Shown here: positions 1-6,541 of the stretch, piece after piece
Numbering within the stretch: position 1 is the first letter of the stretch
Layout: each line of letters opens with the position of its first letter
NCBI GenBank assembly: GCA_964510785.1
Contig: CAZECM010000067.1
Coordinates: 1 to 16,112 of the forward strand
Direction of reading: 5' to 3'
From: JAAYZM01 sp964510785
Lineage (GTDB): Bacteria; Actinomycetota; Actinomycetes; Actinomycetales; Cellulomonadaceae
DNA: 16,112 nt
Position numbers and translations under genes: made by a program
The notes under the pieces: model-generated
Seen by the model: the letters and a program-made list of their open reading frames with translations, nothing else
The model's database searches: none
What the model was told of the DNA's origin: nothing

Positions 1-5
1 GCCAT

Positions 6-83
6 CCCCGCGAGGTAGTGCCCAGCGCGCGAAGTAGTGGCGCCGCGGACCTACCACGACGCGCCCAGCACTACCTCGCGGGG
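6..83. repeat. Long imperfect inverted repeat, probable terminator of the GH15-like gene
   Basis: The outer arms are a perfect 16-bp inverted repeat: CCCCGCGAGGTAGTGC at 6-21 and its reverse complement at 68-83. Inside them is a second, imperfect pair, GTAGTGG (34-40) against CTACCAC (51-57). The hexamer GTAGTG or a close variant therefore appears four times, two in each orientation. The right arm contains the TAG stop codon (71-73) of the minus-strand GH15-like gene, so the transcript would fold straight after translation ends. No T-tract is visible, which is common for terminators in GC-rich actinobacteria. It could also be a dispersed intergenic repeat. Only its structure is certain. Confidence 0.55.
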
Positions 84-1474
84 TGGGAACGGGGACGGGG
101 GCGGAGGTGGGCGATCGACTGGGCGACGACGGCCGCCGTCCAGGCCAGGGGGGCGACCGATGCCGGTGCGCCGTCGGCTCGCACCTTCTCGGGGAAGGAA
201 CCGGCACTCGTGCGGTGACGGTCGAGCCAGCGGAGGTACTGGTCGCCGATGTCGGCGCGACCGGTAGCCAGGGCGGTACCGGCGAGCACCGCGGTCTCCG
301 GTGTCCAGCTGGTGCCGTCCCGCTTCCAGCCCGCGCCGGGGGCGAGCCCACCGCCGGGACGCGCCATCGCGGTGCGCGCTTCGTCGAAGGAGTCGTCCGC
401 ACCCGACAGTCCGGTCTCGAGGTAGGGCGGCAGCAGGAACGCCAGGGAGGCACAGTGGCCACCCCCGTGCGCATACCGCTGATACCGGTGGGGCCCGAAG
501 GCGGTCACGATCGCGTCCTGCAGCGCGTCGGCGAGGGCTCCGGCCCGCACTGCCAGGTCGTTGCGTGCCACGACGCCGCCCCGGGCTTCCCGGAGGCCGA
601 TCCGCTCGGCGGCACGCAGCCCGACCAGGAGCGGCGCCGCCGTGCCGAGCGTGAGCCGCGACTCCTTCCGCTCCCAGTAGTCCGGCGAGACCGGCGGTAG
701 CCCGATGCGGGGGTGGAGTGCAGCCTCGATGGTCGCGAGGCTCCTCTCGAGCAGCGGCGCCCGGCGCTCGATCGTCGACGAGTCGCCCGTGACCCGGTTC
801 GCCTCGTCGACCCGGTCGAGCGCCCAGAGCGTCCAGCCGCACCCGTCGAGCTGGGGCGGTCGGGCATCGGGTGCCCCGTGCGTGTCGAGGTCGTAGCGGG
901 CCTCGAGCCATCCCTCCGGCTGCTGGGCCGCCTCGATCCACGCGAGGCACGACTCCGCCTCGGTGCGATGGCCCGCCGTCGCGAGCGCCACGGCGACGTG
1001 GCTCGTGTCGCGAGGCCAGACGTAGCGCCAGTGGGGGGACCAGGCGGCCACGCTCGCCCCACCGACGAGGAGCGAGCGTAGGTCGAGCAGTGCGGCCCCG
1101 AGCATCGGCGACCACTCGTCCTCGAGGTGCACCCACGGCGCGGACTCGGCGAGCCAGTGGGCCTCGGCCGCCACGAGCTCGTCCCGCTCGGGTGCCGCGA
1201 CGAGCACGCGCGTGCCGGGCAGGACGTCGTGCGACCGCCCCGCCGGCACCACCTCGCGCACCTGGTCCGTGCGGAACGCGACCGTCTCCGAGCGGAGGTG
1301 CAGGGTCGTGTCGACCGTCGGGGGCCGGCGCGACCAGAGCAACGCACCGCCGCCCACCGCCGCGCCCGCGCCGAGGACGCCGGCCCACTGGAGCACCACG
1401 CGCCGGGGTACCGCGCCGTGAGAGACAGCGTCGTCCGCCCCGTCAGGTCCGTCCCACCGCGCCCCCGCTCTCAC
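71..1474 (-). CDS. GH15-like (glucoamylase-type) protein with N-terminal membrane anchor or Tat-like signal
   Basis: This 467-aa protein resembles glycoside hydrolase family 15 (alpha/alpha six-hairpin fold) enzymes, which hydrolyse alpha-glucosides from the non-reducing end. Visible signatures are YVWPRD (residues 151-156), the QLDGCGWTLWALD segment (208-220), a DYWE segment (265-268) where the general acid is expected, and FPEK (427-430) followed by PLAWTAA, which resembles the site of the catalytic base (E429). Residues 24-47 start with an Arg-Arg pair and run into a hydrophobic helix, so the protein is probably exported by Tat or anchored in the membrane. The start chosen is the GTG whose GTGA overlaps the stop of the upstream esterase by 4 bp, implying translational coupling. 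Longer in-frame extensions only shadow the esterase. The substrate is unknown; the fold is more certain than the activity. Confidence 0.8.
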   Translation of the reverse strand: MRAGARWDGPDGADDAVSHGAVPRRVVLQWAGVLGAGAAVGGGALLWSRRPPTVDTTLHLRSETVAFRTDQVREVVPAGRSHDVLPGTRVLVAAPERDELVAAEAHWLAESAPWVHLEDEWSPMLGAALLDLRSLLVGGASVAAWSPHWRYVWPRDTSHVAVALATAGHRTEAESCLAWIEAAQQPEGWLEARYDLDTHGAPDARPPQLDGCGWTLWALDRVDEANRVTGDSSTIERRAPLLERSLATIEAALHPRIGLPPVSPDYWERKESRLTLGTAAPLLVGLRAAERIGLREARGGVVARNDLAVRAGALADALQDAIVTAFGPHRYQRYAHGGGHCASLAFLLPPYLETGLSGADDSFDEARTAMARPGGGLAPGAGWKRDGTSWTPETAVLAGTALATGRADIGDQYLRWLDRHRTSAGSFPEKVRADGAPASVAPLAWTAAVVAQSIAHLRPRPRSHPAR

Positions 1475-2247
1475 CTCAGCCCGTCCCGCGCCGCGAGCGG
1501 CAACCAGTCGAGCACTCGCTGGACGTGGTGGTCCCAGTAGGCCCAGTCGTGGTCGCCGGCGTCGAGCGTCGCCGTGACCGGCACGCTCGCGGCACTTGCA
1601 GCGGCGAGGAACGCCTCGTTCTGCTCGAGCAGCGCGTCCGCGTCGCCGCACGCGAGGTAGAGGGCGGGCAACGCTGCGGGATCCGCACGCCCGAGCAGGG
1701 CCAGCAGGTCGGAGTCGCTCCCACGCAACGGCACGTCACCGAAGACGCGTCGGATCAGCCCGTCCTCGTCGTCGAACCGCGACGCGACGTCGAGCACCCC
1801 CGACAGGCTCGCGGCCGCGGCAAACCGCTCCGGCGCCCGCAGCGCCCACTGGAACGCCCCGTACCCGCCCATCGAGAGCCCCGCGACGAAGGTGTCCTCG
1901 CGCGCGGTCGAGACGCGGAACAGATCGGCGACGGCGGCGGGCAGCTCCTCGGACAGGAACGTCCAGTACGCCCCGCCGTGCACCTCGTCGCTGTAGAACG
2001 AGCGCTCGACGCGGGGCATGACGACGGCGAGCCCCTTCTCGGCCGCATACCGCTCGACCGAGGTGCGCCGCGACCAGATGGTGTCGTCGTCGGACAAGCC
2101 GTGCAGCAGGTAGAGCACGGGCGCCCCCGCCGCGGAACCGCGTCCCGCCATGCCGATCTGCGCGCGCGTGGCCTGCGGGAGGATCACCGTCATCGACGTG
2201 GACAGCCCGAGCGCGTCGGAGAAGAAGTTGCACCTCATCGATGCCAC
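1471..2247 (-). CDS. Alpha/beta-hydrolase esterase, S-formylglutathione hydrolase/esterase D type
   Basis: This 258-aa protein has the layout of the esterase D / FrmB / antigen-85-related alpha/beta hydrolases. An oxyanion-hole segment YLLHGLSDDD sits near residues 46-55. The nucleophile elbow is GLSMG with Ser125. An acid residue lies in CGDAD (D204, or possibly D202), and the His is in GDHDWAYWDHH (H233). There is no signal peptide, so it should be cytoplasmic. The GTG at 2247 is preferred because GGAG lies 5 nt upstream and overlaps the stop region of the kinase gene. An ATG three codons further in is the alternative. It lies 8 bp after the kinase and overlaps the GH15-like gene by 4 bp, so the three are probably co-transcribed. 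Its true substrate cannot be told from the sequence: S-formylglutathione is one possibility, an acylated sugar or lipid another. Confidence 0.85.
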   Translation of the reverse strand: MASMRCNFFSDALGLSTSMTVILPQATRAQIGMAGRGSAAGAPVLYLLHGLSDDDTIWSRRTSVERYAAEKGLAVVMPRVERSFYSDEVHGGAYWTFLSEELPAAVADLFRVSTAREDTFVAGLSMGGYGAFQWALRAPERFAAAASLSGVLDVASRFDDEDGLIRRVFGDVPLRGSDSDLLALLGRADPAALPALYLACGDADALLEQNEAFLAAASAASVPVTATLDAGDHDWAYWDHHVQRVLDWLPLAARDGLR

Positions 2248-2255
2248 GGGTGCTC

Positions 2256-2789
2256 CTAGATCCGGAAGCGGTGGTCGCCGACGCCGGTCTCCACCGCGCT
2301 GATCACCTCGGCGGGGCTGAGCGTCGTCGTGTCGATCACGTGCGACTCGAGCGCCCCGAGGTGCATGAACTCGCGGTACATCTGGCGCACGGGTTCGGGG
2401 TCGGTGAAGGAGTGGTCGTCGCGGTCCGTGGCACGCTCGATCGCCGTCGCTTCGTCGGGGCGCAGCACGACGTAGTACGTGGAGACGCCCGCGGGGCGCA
2501 GCCCGTCGACGAGTCGCTCGAGGTACCAGGGGCCGACGACGGCGTCGAGCACCACCGTGTACCCGCCGTCGGCGAACCGGGCGCACGCGGCGGCCATCGC
2601 GTCGATGATGACGGAGTTCTGGTGCTCGGCCTCGGGGAGCCACGGCTCCACGAACCCGGACCGCACCGCCGACCACAGGTCGTCACCGCGCAGGAAGACC
2701 CCGTACTCACACCGCCCGGAGAGAGCGGTCGCCACCGTCGACTTGCCCGCCCCCGGAGGTCCTGACACCACGATCACAGCGCCCGTCAT
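2256..2789 (-). CDS. P-loop nucleotide kinase (AAA_33-like)
   Basis: This 177-aa protein has a Walker A motif, GPPGAGKST (residues 10-18), directly after a beta strand (VIVVS). An RGDD motif at 34-37 could contact the phosphoryl acceptor, and VVLDA (79-83) occupies the usual Walker B region. The size and layout match the small AAA_33 kinases, a group that includes chloramphenicol-phosphotransferase-like, gluconate-kinase-like and zeta-toxin-like proteins. The acceptor substrate is not identifiable. The ATG at 2789 gives the normal family N terminus, although the GGAGG upstream is only 1 nt away. An in-frame GTG four codons in has a long but workable spacing. It is the first gene of the kinase-esterase-GH15 unit and is separated from rpsT by a strong terminator, so it probably has its own promoter within 2790-2857, though none is obvious. 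Confidence 0.8.
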   Translation of the reverse strand: MTGAVIVVSGPPGAGKSTVATALSGRCEYGVFLRGDDLWSAVRSGFVEPWLPEAEHQNSVIIDAMAAACARFADGGYTVVLDAVVGPWYLERLVDGLRPAGVSTYYVVLRPDEATAIERATDRDDHSFTDPEPVRQMYREFMHLGALESHVIDTTTLSPAEVISAVETGVGDHRFRI

Positions 2790-2857
2790 GCCTCCATCAT
2801 GTCCCGGATCTCGCGGGAAGCCACCCCCGGCGGCGGGGTGTCGCGGGGGAGACGACG

Positions 2858-2891
2858 AAGGCGCCCGCACGCCGGAGCGTACGGGCGCCTT
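2858..2891 (-). terminator. Intrinsic-type terminator after rpsT
   Basis: AAGGCGCCCG (2858-2867) is perfectly complementary to CGGGCGCCTT (2882-2891). Inside it a second short stem, ACGC/GCGT, closes a 4-nt CGGA loop after one mismatched pair. The hairpin starts 18 bp past the rpsT stop codon, as expected for a terminator read on the minus strand. The tail after it is only weakly T-rich. Confidence 0.8.
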
Positions 2892-2908
2892 GCGCGCTGA
2901 TCATGGGC

Positions 2909-3169
2909 TCAGATCGAGGCGACTGCCTTCGACAGAGCGGACTTCTTGTTGGCGGCCTGGTTGGCGTGGATCACGCCCTTCGAGGCGGCCTTGTCGAGCT
3001 TCGTGCTCGCGACGACGAGAGCCTTGGCTGCTGCGTCCTTGTCGCCGGCGGCGACGGACTCGCGAACTCGGCGCACGTGCGTCTTGAGGTCAGACTTCAC
3101 AGCCTTGTTGCGCAGGCGCGCCTTCTCGTTGGTGCCGATGCGCTTGATCTGGGACTTGATGTTGGCCAC
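2909..3169 (-). CDS. rpsT: 30S ribosomal protein S20
   Basis: This 86-aa basic protein matches bacterial S20 along its whole length. It has the N-terminal ANIKSQIKRI segment, a NEKARLRNK motif, a helical middle rich in Lys/Arg, and the C-terminal stretch GVIHANQAANKKSALSK. S20 binds 16S rRNA in the small subunit body. The GTG start gives the usual VANIKSQ N terminus and has an AGGAAG ribosome-binding site about 8 nt upstream. A longer in-frame extension to 3289 is possible but encodes unrelated low-complexity sequence and is rejected. It appears to be a monocistronic core gene, with its own terminator downstream and 133 bp of leader region upstream. Confidence 0.97.
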   Translation of the reverse strand: MANIKSQIKRIGTNEKARLRNKAVKSDLKTHVRRVRESVAAGDKDAAAKALVVASTKLDKAASKGVIHANQAANKKSALSKAVASI

Positions 3170-3302
3170 GTGTGTAGTCTTCCTGGTGCGTTTGGACAGG
3201 TCGTAGAGGGCGGGCCAAGTTCCGGGACTGGGGCGTGGGGACACCCGCGGAGAGGAACCGGGCCGGTGCCCGCCGACCTGGGCGGACACGCGAGGGACGA
3301 TG
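3170..3302 (-). promoter_or_regulatory. rpsT: rpsT upstream region; no element resolved
   Basis: These 133 bp separate the PemK-like stop from the rpsT start and must carry the rpsT promoter and leader unless the two genes are co-transcribed. An AGGAAG ribosome-binding site is visible near the rpsT start. A short CCGCC/GGCGG inverted repeat lies near 3270-3287. No convincing paired -35/-10 boxes were found. Confidence 0.3.
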
Positions 3303-3782
3303 TTACCAGTCGTTGACCTCGCGGAGCGAACCGGCGACGGCGTCGAAGCGCGCGCGGTCGAGCACGGCGCCCTCGCGCCGGATCCCGTCGGGGTTGACGC
3401 GCAGGATCCGGTCTAGGCGCACCTCGCTGTCGCGGCGTCGCGCATCCCACTCTCCTGAGCCCACGTCGACCCAGGTGCGACCGTAGCGGGCCTCGTCCGC
3501 GGCGTCGCGGTCGTGGTCCTTGCTCGTGAGCATGAGGCCGAGCACCCACGGCCCGTCGTGCCCGACGACGAGCACCGGGCGGTCCTTGCCCCGGGTGGGA
3601 TCGTCCTCGTAGGGCACCCAGGTCCACACGATCTCGCCCGGGTCCGCGTCGCCGTCGAGCTGCGGTGCGTAGACGGGGTCGACGATGCCGTCGAAGTCAG
3701 GGCCATGGGCGGGTAGCGGCTCGATCACCGCACCACCGTAGTCCGGGACCGACCCCGCCCAGAAAACTGCACGAAACCGCAC
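3303..3782 (-). CDS. PemK/MazF-like family protein, no adjacent antitoxin
   Basis: This protein of up to 159 aa carries the PemK/MazF core. PGEIVWTWVPYEDDP precedes GKDRPVLVVG, the strand holding the conserved Arg-Pro of the family, and a later LMLTSKDHD strand. MazF/PemK toxins are sequence-specific endoribonucleases of type II toxin-antitoxin systems. Here there is no antitoxin-sized gene on either side, since rpsT lies downstream and an unrelated divergent operon upstream. The GTG at 3782 has no clear ribosome-binding site and its first 20 or so residues are not family-like. A GTG at codon 19 (3728) is an alternative start. Solitary copies of this type are frequent in actinobacteria and may be housekeeping RNases rather than toxins; that is inference. 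Confidence 0.75.
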   Translation of the reverse strand: MRFRAVFWAGSVPDYGGAVIEPLPAHGPDFDGIVDPVYAPQLDGDADPGEIVWTWVPYEDDPTRGKDRPVLVVGHDGPWVLGLMLTSKDHDRDAADEARYGRTWVDVGSGEWDARRRDSEVRLDRILRVNPDGIRREGAVLDRARFDAVAGSLREVNDW

Positions 3783-3798
3783 CGTGACACGGCGCGCC

Positions 3799-3810
3799 TA
3801 GCGTCCCCCC
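3799..3810 (+). promoter_or_regulatory. Possible leaderless -10 element for the ATP-grasp operon
   Basis: TAGCGT (3799-3804) fits the actinobacterial -10 pattern TANNNT. It lies exactly 6 nt (all C) before the ATG at 3811, and no ribosome-binding site is present. That spacing would start the transcript at or next to the A of the ATG, giving a leaderless mRNA. No good -35 box is seen at 16-18 bp, so confidence is limited. Confidence 0.4.
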
Positions 3811-5604
3811 ATGGCCGACCTCCTCGACGGATACGACGCGACCCGCGCGTGGGACGAGGTCTTCGACGCGGACGGGACCGTGCGTCACGCCTACCGTGAG
3901 GTCCTCGACGCGATGGTGCGCATGTCAGGACCGGAGCTGCGCGCGCGGGCCGAGACCCTCGCGCGGACCTACCTGTCGCAAGGGGTCACGTTCGACTTCG
4001 CGGGGGAGGAACGGCCGTTCCCCGTCGACGTCGCACCCCGCGTCATCACGGGGGCCGAGTGGGACACCGTCTCCCCGGGCGTCGCGCAGCGGGTGCGGGC
4101 GCTCGAGGCCTTCCTCGCCGACGTCTACGGACCGCAGCGTGCCGTGGTCGACGGCGTCGTGCCGCGCAGGCTCATCACCTCGTCGACGCACTTCCACCGC
4201 GCGGCGATCGGCATCGAACCACCCAACGGCGTGCGCATCCACGTGGCGGGGGTCGACCTCGTGCGCGACGAAGCGGGCGCGTTCCGGGTCCTCGAGGACA
4301 ACGTGCGCGTGCCGAGCGGGGTCTCCTACGTGCTCTCCAACCGCCGCGCGATGGCACAGAGCTTCCCCGAGCTGTTCGCCGCGCTGCGGATCCGCCCCGT
4401 CTCCGACTACCCGCGACGGCTCCTCGACGCGCTCACCGCGGCCGCGCCGGCGGGCATCGGCGACCCGACCGTCGTCGTGCTGACTCCCGGGGTGTTCAAC
4501 AGCGCGTACTTCGAGCACTCGCTGCTCGCGCGCTCGATGGGGGTCGAGCTCGTCGAGGGCCGCGACCTGTTCTGCGCGGGCGGGCGTGTCTACATGCGCA
4601 CGACGCACGGCAGGCGCCGGGTCGACGTCGTCTACCGCCGGGTCGACGACGAGTTCCTCGACCCCGTGTGCTTCCGCTCGGACTCGTTGCTCGGCAGCCC
4701 GGGACTCATGACGTGCGCGCGCATGGGCACGGTGACGCTCGCCAACGCCGTGGGCAACGGGGTGGCCGACGACAAGCTCGTCTACACCTACGTCCCTGAG
4801 CTCATCCGCTACTACCTCGGCGAGGAACCGATCATCGCGAACGTCGACACGTGGCGGCTCGAGGAGCCCGAGGCGCTCGCGGAGGTGCTCGACCGCCTCG
4901 ACGGGCTTGACGACGAGCTCGTCGAGGCGGTCGAGCACCTCCTCGAGCGCGCCGGGCTCCTCGAGCCGCCAGGTCTGCACGTTCGGCAGGATCGGGTCCT
5001 CGGCCAGGTAGTAGCGGATGAGGTCGGGCAGGTAGGTGTAGACGAGCTTGTCGTCGGCGACGCCGTTGCCGACGGCGTTGGCGATCGTGACGTGCCCGAG
5101 GCGTGCGGCGAGCATGAGNNNNNNNNNNCGGGCGGCAAGGGCCTCGTCGTCGGCCCCCGTGCCTCCCGTGCGGAGCTCGACGCCCTGCGCTCGCGGTTGC
5201 GCGCGGATCCGCGCGGCTGGATCGCCCAGCCCGTGGTGCAGCTCTCGACCGTGCCGACCCTCGTGGACGAGGGCCTGCGGCCACGGCACGTGGACCTGCG
5301 CCCGTTCGCGGTGCACGACGGCGAGGACGTGTGGACCCTCCAGGGTGGGCTGACCCGCGTCGCGCTGCCCGAGGGCGAGCTCGTCGTGAACTCGTCCCAG
5401 GGTGGCGGCTCGAAGGACACGTGGGTCGTCGAGGACGCCGCGGCGCCGTCCTGGCGCACGGGTGGCGGGCAGCGGGACGCCCAGCAGCAGCTCGCCGTGC
5501 CGGCCGCGCACCCCGTCCCGATCGACGCGAGCCCCGACGACCGCCGCTCGAGCCAGATGCAGCAACAGCAGCAGGTGCGTCAGGGAGGTGAGGACCCGTG
5601 CTGA
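3811..5604 (+). CDS. Circularly permuted type 2 ATP-grasp protein, broken by inverted insert and N gap
   Basis: The first 364 residues and everything after the gap match the circularly permuted type 2 ATP-grasp family (DUF404/DUF407). These enzymes are predicted to be amide- or peptide-bond-forming ligases. Landmarks are STHFHRAAIGIEPP, LEDNVRVPSGVSYVLSNRR, the ANAVGNGVADDKLVY segment, and after the gap GGKGLVVGP, DPRGWIAQPVVQLST, RHVDLRPFAV and SSQGGGSKDTWV. Between residues 364 and about 441 the frame is open but not family-like. It encodes the reverse complement of a homologous segment and then 10 Ns. The expected LDELVVKPV-type lysine strand is missing from the plus strand here. An intact gene would be roughly 65-70 codons shorter. 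The stop overlaps the alpha-E start (GTGCTGA), indicating coupling. The ATG start is well supported by homology. The residues after the SKDTWV motif are low complexity and Gln-rich. Confidence 0.85.
   Translation: MADLLDGYDATRAWDEVFDADGTVRHAYREVLDAMVRMSGPELRARAETLARTYLSQGVTFDFAGEERPFPVDVAPRVITGAEWDTVSPGVAQRVRALEAFLADVYGPQRAVVDGVVPRRLITSSTHFHRAAIGIEPPNGVRIHVAGVDLVRDEAGAFRVLEDNVRVPSGVSYVLSNRRAMAQSFPELFAALRIRPVSDYPRRLLDALTAAAPAGIGDPTVVVLTPGVFNSAYFEHSLLARSMGVELVEGRDLFCAGGRVYMRTTHGRRRVDVVYRRVDDEFLDPVCFRSDSLLGSPGLMTCARMGTVTLANAVGNGVADDKLVYTYVPELIRYYLGEEPIIANVDTWRLEEPEALAEVLDRLDGLDDELVEAVEHLLERAGLLEPPGLHVRQDRVLGQVVADEVGQVGVDELVVGDAVADGVGDRDVPEACGEHEXXXXGGKGLVVGPRASRAELDALRSRLRADPRGWIAQPVVQLSTVPTLVDEGLRPRHVDLRPFAVHDGEDVWTLQGGLTRVALPEGELVVNSSQGGGSKDTWVVEDAAAPSWRTGGGQRDAQQQLAVPAAHPVPIDASPDDRRSSQMQQQQQVRQGGEDPC
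4705..5118. repeat. Diverged 198-bp inverted repeat inside the ATP-grasp gene
   Basis: The left arm (4705-4902) and the reverse complement of the right arm (4921-5118) align without gaps over 198 bp. By hand count they differ at 34 positions, about 83% identity. The innermost 22 bp of each arm (4881-4902 and 4921-4942) are identical, flanking an 18-nt spacer (4903-4920). Most differences are synonymous, and 14 of 66 codons change the residue, so both arms look like functional coding sequence. The right arm ends directly at the N run. Confidence 0.95.
4898..5118 (-). pseudogene. Inverted fragment of a second ATP-grasp homologue
   Basis: Read on the minus strand from the gap, this piece encodes LMLAARLGHVTIANAVGNGV, then the DDKLVYTYLPDLIRYYL strand, and finally VLDRLDELVVKPV. 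This is the family core including the conserved Lys strand that the plus-strand gene lacks. It is about 79% identical in protein to residues 299-364 of the plus-strand gene. It has no start or stop and is cut at the N run on one side. On the other side, at about 4898-4902, it fuses through roughly 5 bp of shared sequence (GTCGA) to the antisense of the plus-strand gene. It comes from a paralogue, a related strain, or a chimeric molecule; it is not an independent gene here. Confidence 0.8.
5119..5128. other. Assembly gap (10 Ns)
   Basis: Ten undetermined bases sit at the outer end of the inverted arm and directly before the resumed ATP-grasp coding sequence. The round length suggests a placeholder and not a measured distance. 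The reading frame across the gap, and therefore the true protein, cannot be trusted. Confidence 0.98.
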
Positions 5605-6527
5605 GCCGGATCGCCGAGGCGCTCTTCTGGATCGGCCGCTACGTCGAGCGGGCGGACGACACGGCGCGGCTGCTCGACGTCCACCTCCAGTCCCTCCTCG
5701 AGGACCCGTGGGCGTCCGAGGAGCTCGCGTGCCGCTCGTTGCTGTCCGTCATGGACCACGCGGGCCAGCCGGCGTCCGGGTACACGGGCCGTCAGCAGGT
5801 GCTCGAGCTGCTCGCGTACGACAGGCGGTCGCCCTCGGCCATCGCAGGTTCGCTCGTGGCCGCGCGGGAGAACGCACGCCGGGCCCGAGAGGTCATCTCC
5901 ACCGAGCTGTGGGAAGCGCTCAACGTCACGTGGAACCAGCTCCCGGCGCAGGCGTACGGCGGCCAGCCGCACGCGTTCTTCGGCTGGGTGCGCGAGCGGG
6001 CCGCCATGGTCTCGGGGATCGTCGACTCGACGATCTCGCGGGACGACACGTGGCAGTTCCTCGTGCTCGGGCGCTCCGTCGAGCGCGCCGACATGACCGC
6101 GCGGCTCCTGACCGCCCGGGCGCTCGCGGGGGCGGCGGGGCCGGACTGGTCCACCCTGCTGCGCTCCTGCGGCGCCTTCGAGGCGTACGTGCGCCGCGTA
6201 CGCGGGGCGGGCTCGGACCGCAGCGCCGCGGGCTTCCTCCTCGTGGACCGACTGTTCCCGCGGTCCGTCGTCTTCGCGCTCGGCCAGGCCGAGTCGTGCC
6301 TCGACGCGCTCGACCCGCTCACGGACCAGGCGGCCGTCGACGAGGCGCGACGCAACCTCGGGCACGCGCGCACCGACCTCGAGTACCGCCGCCTCGACGA
6401 GGTGCTCGAGCAGCTGCCCGAGCGGATGGAGACCGTCCAACGGGCGTGCACCGCGGCGAGCGAGGCGCTGCGGGTGCGCTACTTCCCCTCCGGTGCCCAG
6501 ACGCACTGGGTCGGGGAGATGGTGTGA
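5598..6527 (+). CDS. Alpha-E (DUF403) domain protein
   Basis: This 309-aa all-helical protein belongs to the alpha-E family. The N-terminal MLSRIAEALFWIGRYVERAD segment (its GRYVERAD is a family signature) recurs in degenerate form near residues 154-166 as QFLVLGRSVERAD, suggesting an internal duplication. Other typical segments are SRDDTWQF and the C-terminal RVRYFPSGAQTHWV. Members are consistently encoded with circularly permuted ATP-grasp and transglutaminase genes and are thought to act with them in an unidentified peptide or amide pathway. No catalytic residues are established and no signal peptide is present, so it is probably cytoplasmic. The GTG start overlaps the ATP-grasp stop by 7 bp and is preceded by a GGGAGGTGAGGA purine run. 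The length is normal for the family. Confidence 0.92.
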   Translation: MLSRIAEALFWIGRYVERADDTARLLDVHLQSLLEDPWASEELACRSLLSVMDHAGQPASGYTGRQQVLELLAYDRRSPSAIAGSLVAARENARRAREVISTELWEALNVTWNQLPAQAYGGQPHAFFGWVRERAAMVSGIVDSTISRDDTWQFLVLGRSVERADMTARLLTARALAGAAGPDWSTLLRSCGAFEAYVRRVRGAGSDRSAAGFLLVDRLFPRSVVFALGQAESCLDALDPLTDQAAVDEARRNLGHARTDLEYRRLDEVLEQLPERMETVQRACTAASEALRVRYFPSGAQTHWVGEMV

Positions 6528-6535
6528 GGAAGGAG
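6527..6535 (+). promoter_or_regulatory. Ribosome-binding site fixing the transglutaminase start
   Basis: AGGAAGGAG lies immediately after, and overlaps by one base, the alpha-E stop codon. It ends 6 nt before the GTG at 6542. This favours that start over an in-frame GTG six codons upstream (6524), which overlaps the purine run itself. Confidence 0.7.
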
Positions 6536-6541
6536 ACCGTC

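Noticed and set aside
871..2259. Long plus-strand open frame opposite the GH15-like and esterase genes
   Set aside because: Composition is Arg/Pro/Ala-rich with no domain. Both opposite-strand genes have clear catalytic motifs.
3170..3289. N-terminal extension of rpsT
   Set aside because: The added 40 residues are unlike S20, and a ribosome-binding site precedes the GTG at 3169.
3925..5565. Long open frame on the minus strand opposite the ATP-grasp gene
   Set aside because: It is mostly the antisense shadow of GC-rich codons. Only the 4898-5118 part has family-like sequence, and that is the inverted fragment reported separately.
5402..6541. Upstream in-frame extension of the transglutaminase gene
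   Set aside because: It encodes Arg/Ala/Gly-rich sequence antiparallel or out of frame to the alpha-E gene. The ribosome-binding site and family N terminus place the start at 6542.
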